DNA of 55,925 nucleotides from Planctomycetota bacterium (GTDB lineage Bacteria; Planctomycetota; B15-G4), in NCBI GenBank assembly GCA_029259695.1, contig JAJDEQ010000130.1, positions 1-55,925 on the forward strand. Reading direction: 5' to 3'. The translations under genes and the position numbers were made by a program. The notes below the pieces were generated by a model. The model was given only the letters and a program-made list of their open reading frames with translations, did not search any database and had not been told where the DNA came from. Shown here one piece after another: positions 55,802 through 55,925 of the stretch (position 1 is the stretch's first letter; every line of letters starts with the position of its first letter).

Positions 55802-55895
55802 TGGACCAGCGCTCCTGAGGTCCGCGGATTACGGCACCGTGGATCTCGGTAGCAAGTTCCCCGCGGCCGCAGAGCCGCATCAGGAGGCTGGTCCA
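55802..55895 (+). promoter_or_regulatory. Inverted repeat that would hide the ribosome binding site and start codon
   Basis: Left arm 55802-55818 (TGGACCAGCGCTCCTGA) pairs with right arm 55880-55895 (TCAGGAGGCTGGTCCA) over 16 bp with one bulged G. The right arm contains AGGAGG (55882-55887) and the A of ATG 55895. The 61-nt loop contains a CCGCGG pair (55822-55827/55861-55866) that could add an inner stem. Confidence 0.5.
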
Positions 55896-55925
55896 TGCAT
55901 GAGTTTACTCACTTCGTCGGGCTCG
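55895..55925 (+). CDS. Start of an unidentified gene, cut by the window edge
   Basis: AGGAGG at 55882-55887 is spaced 7 nt before ATG 55895, and the frame is open to the edge ('MHEFTHFVGL'). It is the only start in this frame after the upstream stop at 55850-55852. Only ten codons are visible, so no function can be given. The 'HEFTH' string matches HExxH, but at the extreme N-terminus of a truncated frame this is not evidence of a protease. Confidence 0.4.
   Translation, partial: MHEFTHFVGL

Noticed and set aside
55895..55925. HExxH in 'MHEFTHFVGL' as a protease motif
   Set aside because: Ten visible codons at an N-terminus cannot support a zinc site; chance match.

Overview
This 56 kb window looks like chromosomal DNA from a GC-rich member of the Planctomycetota, probably a marine, Saltatorellus/Engelhardtia-like lineage. 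That placement is inference. It rests on high GC, membrane-anchored Ser/Thr kinases with TPR or beta-propeller tails, ECF sigma factors placed near kinases, many giant repeat-rich exported proteins, 'DCNENGIHDVCD'-type calcium repeats, and a recurrent C-terminal domain ending in an 'FSASNxxxGTTP'-like string. There is no phage, insertion sequence, CRISPR array, tRNA or rRNA that I can see.

Layout. 1-4.9 kb: the end of a metallo-beta-lactamase/beta-CASP nuclease-like gene, two small lipoproteins (DUF1579; NTF2-like), a coiled-coil zinc-ribbon membrane protein and a PD40 propeller. 5.1-12.7 kb: an FG-GAP propeller, a kinase-TPR gene divergent from an ECF sigma factor, a second FG-GAP-like propeller and a Cys-rich exported protein. 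13-19.7 kb: two beta-helix proteins around an MscS-type channel, then a zincin protease. 19.8-28.3 kb: a kinase-TPR gene sandwiched between two paralogous seven-repeat exported proteins, then a TIGR02999-type ECF sigma factor. 28.5-34.8 kb: a lipoprotein, a DUF4384 lipoprotein plus caspase-fold peptidase operon, and a large Ig-like exported protein. 35-37.7 kb: a DUF4258/DUF2283 toxin-antitoxin-like pair and hflKC. 38-42.2 kb: a beta-helix protein, an exported unknown and another protein with the C-terminal domain. 42.4-46.5 kb: catalase, a VOC protein divergent from an AraC/GyrI-like regulator, and a second VOC protein. 46.6-52.9 kb: a kinase-propeller gene, an S41 peptidase, a DUF4160/DUF2442 pair and an M24 peptidase. 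53-55.7 kb: two more exported proteins with the C-terminal domain. The window ends at the start of a new gene.

Two themes stand out. First, at least seven exported proteins with unrelated passenger regions (beta-helix, propeller, unknown) share one roughly 120-residue C-terminal domain that ends exactly at the stop codon. It has conserved 'PFKGG', 'YQYW' and 'SASN' motifs and looks like an undescribed sorting, anchoring or assembly module. Two neighbouring copies share 130 identical base pairs. Second, signalling proteins (three kinases, two ECF sigma factors) are interleaved with these exported proteins, which suggests surface-sensing circuits.

Regulatory signals I could read include a recurrent TGCTAG-type -10 box, three apparently leaderless genes, hairpins without a U-run between most convergent gene pairs, direct repeats in an AraC-controlled divergent promoter, and a 16-bp stem that would hide the ribosome binding site and start codon of the last, truncated gene.
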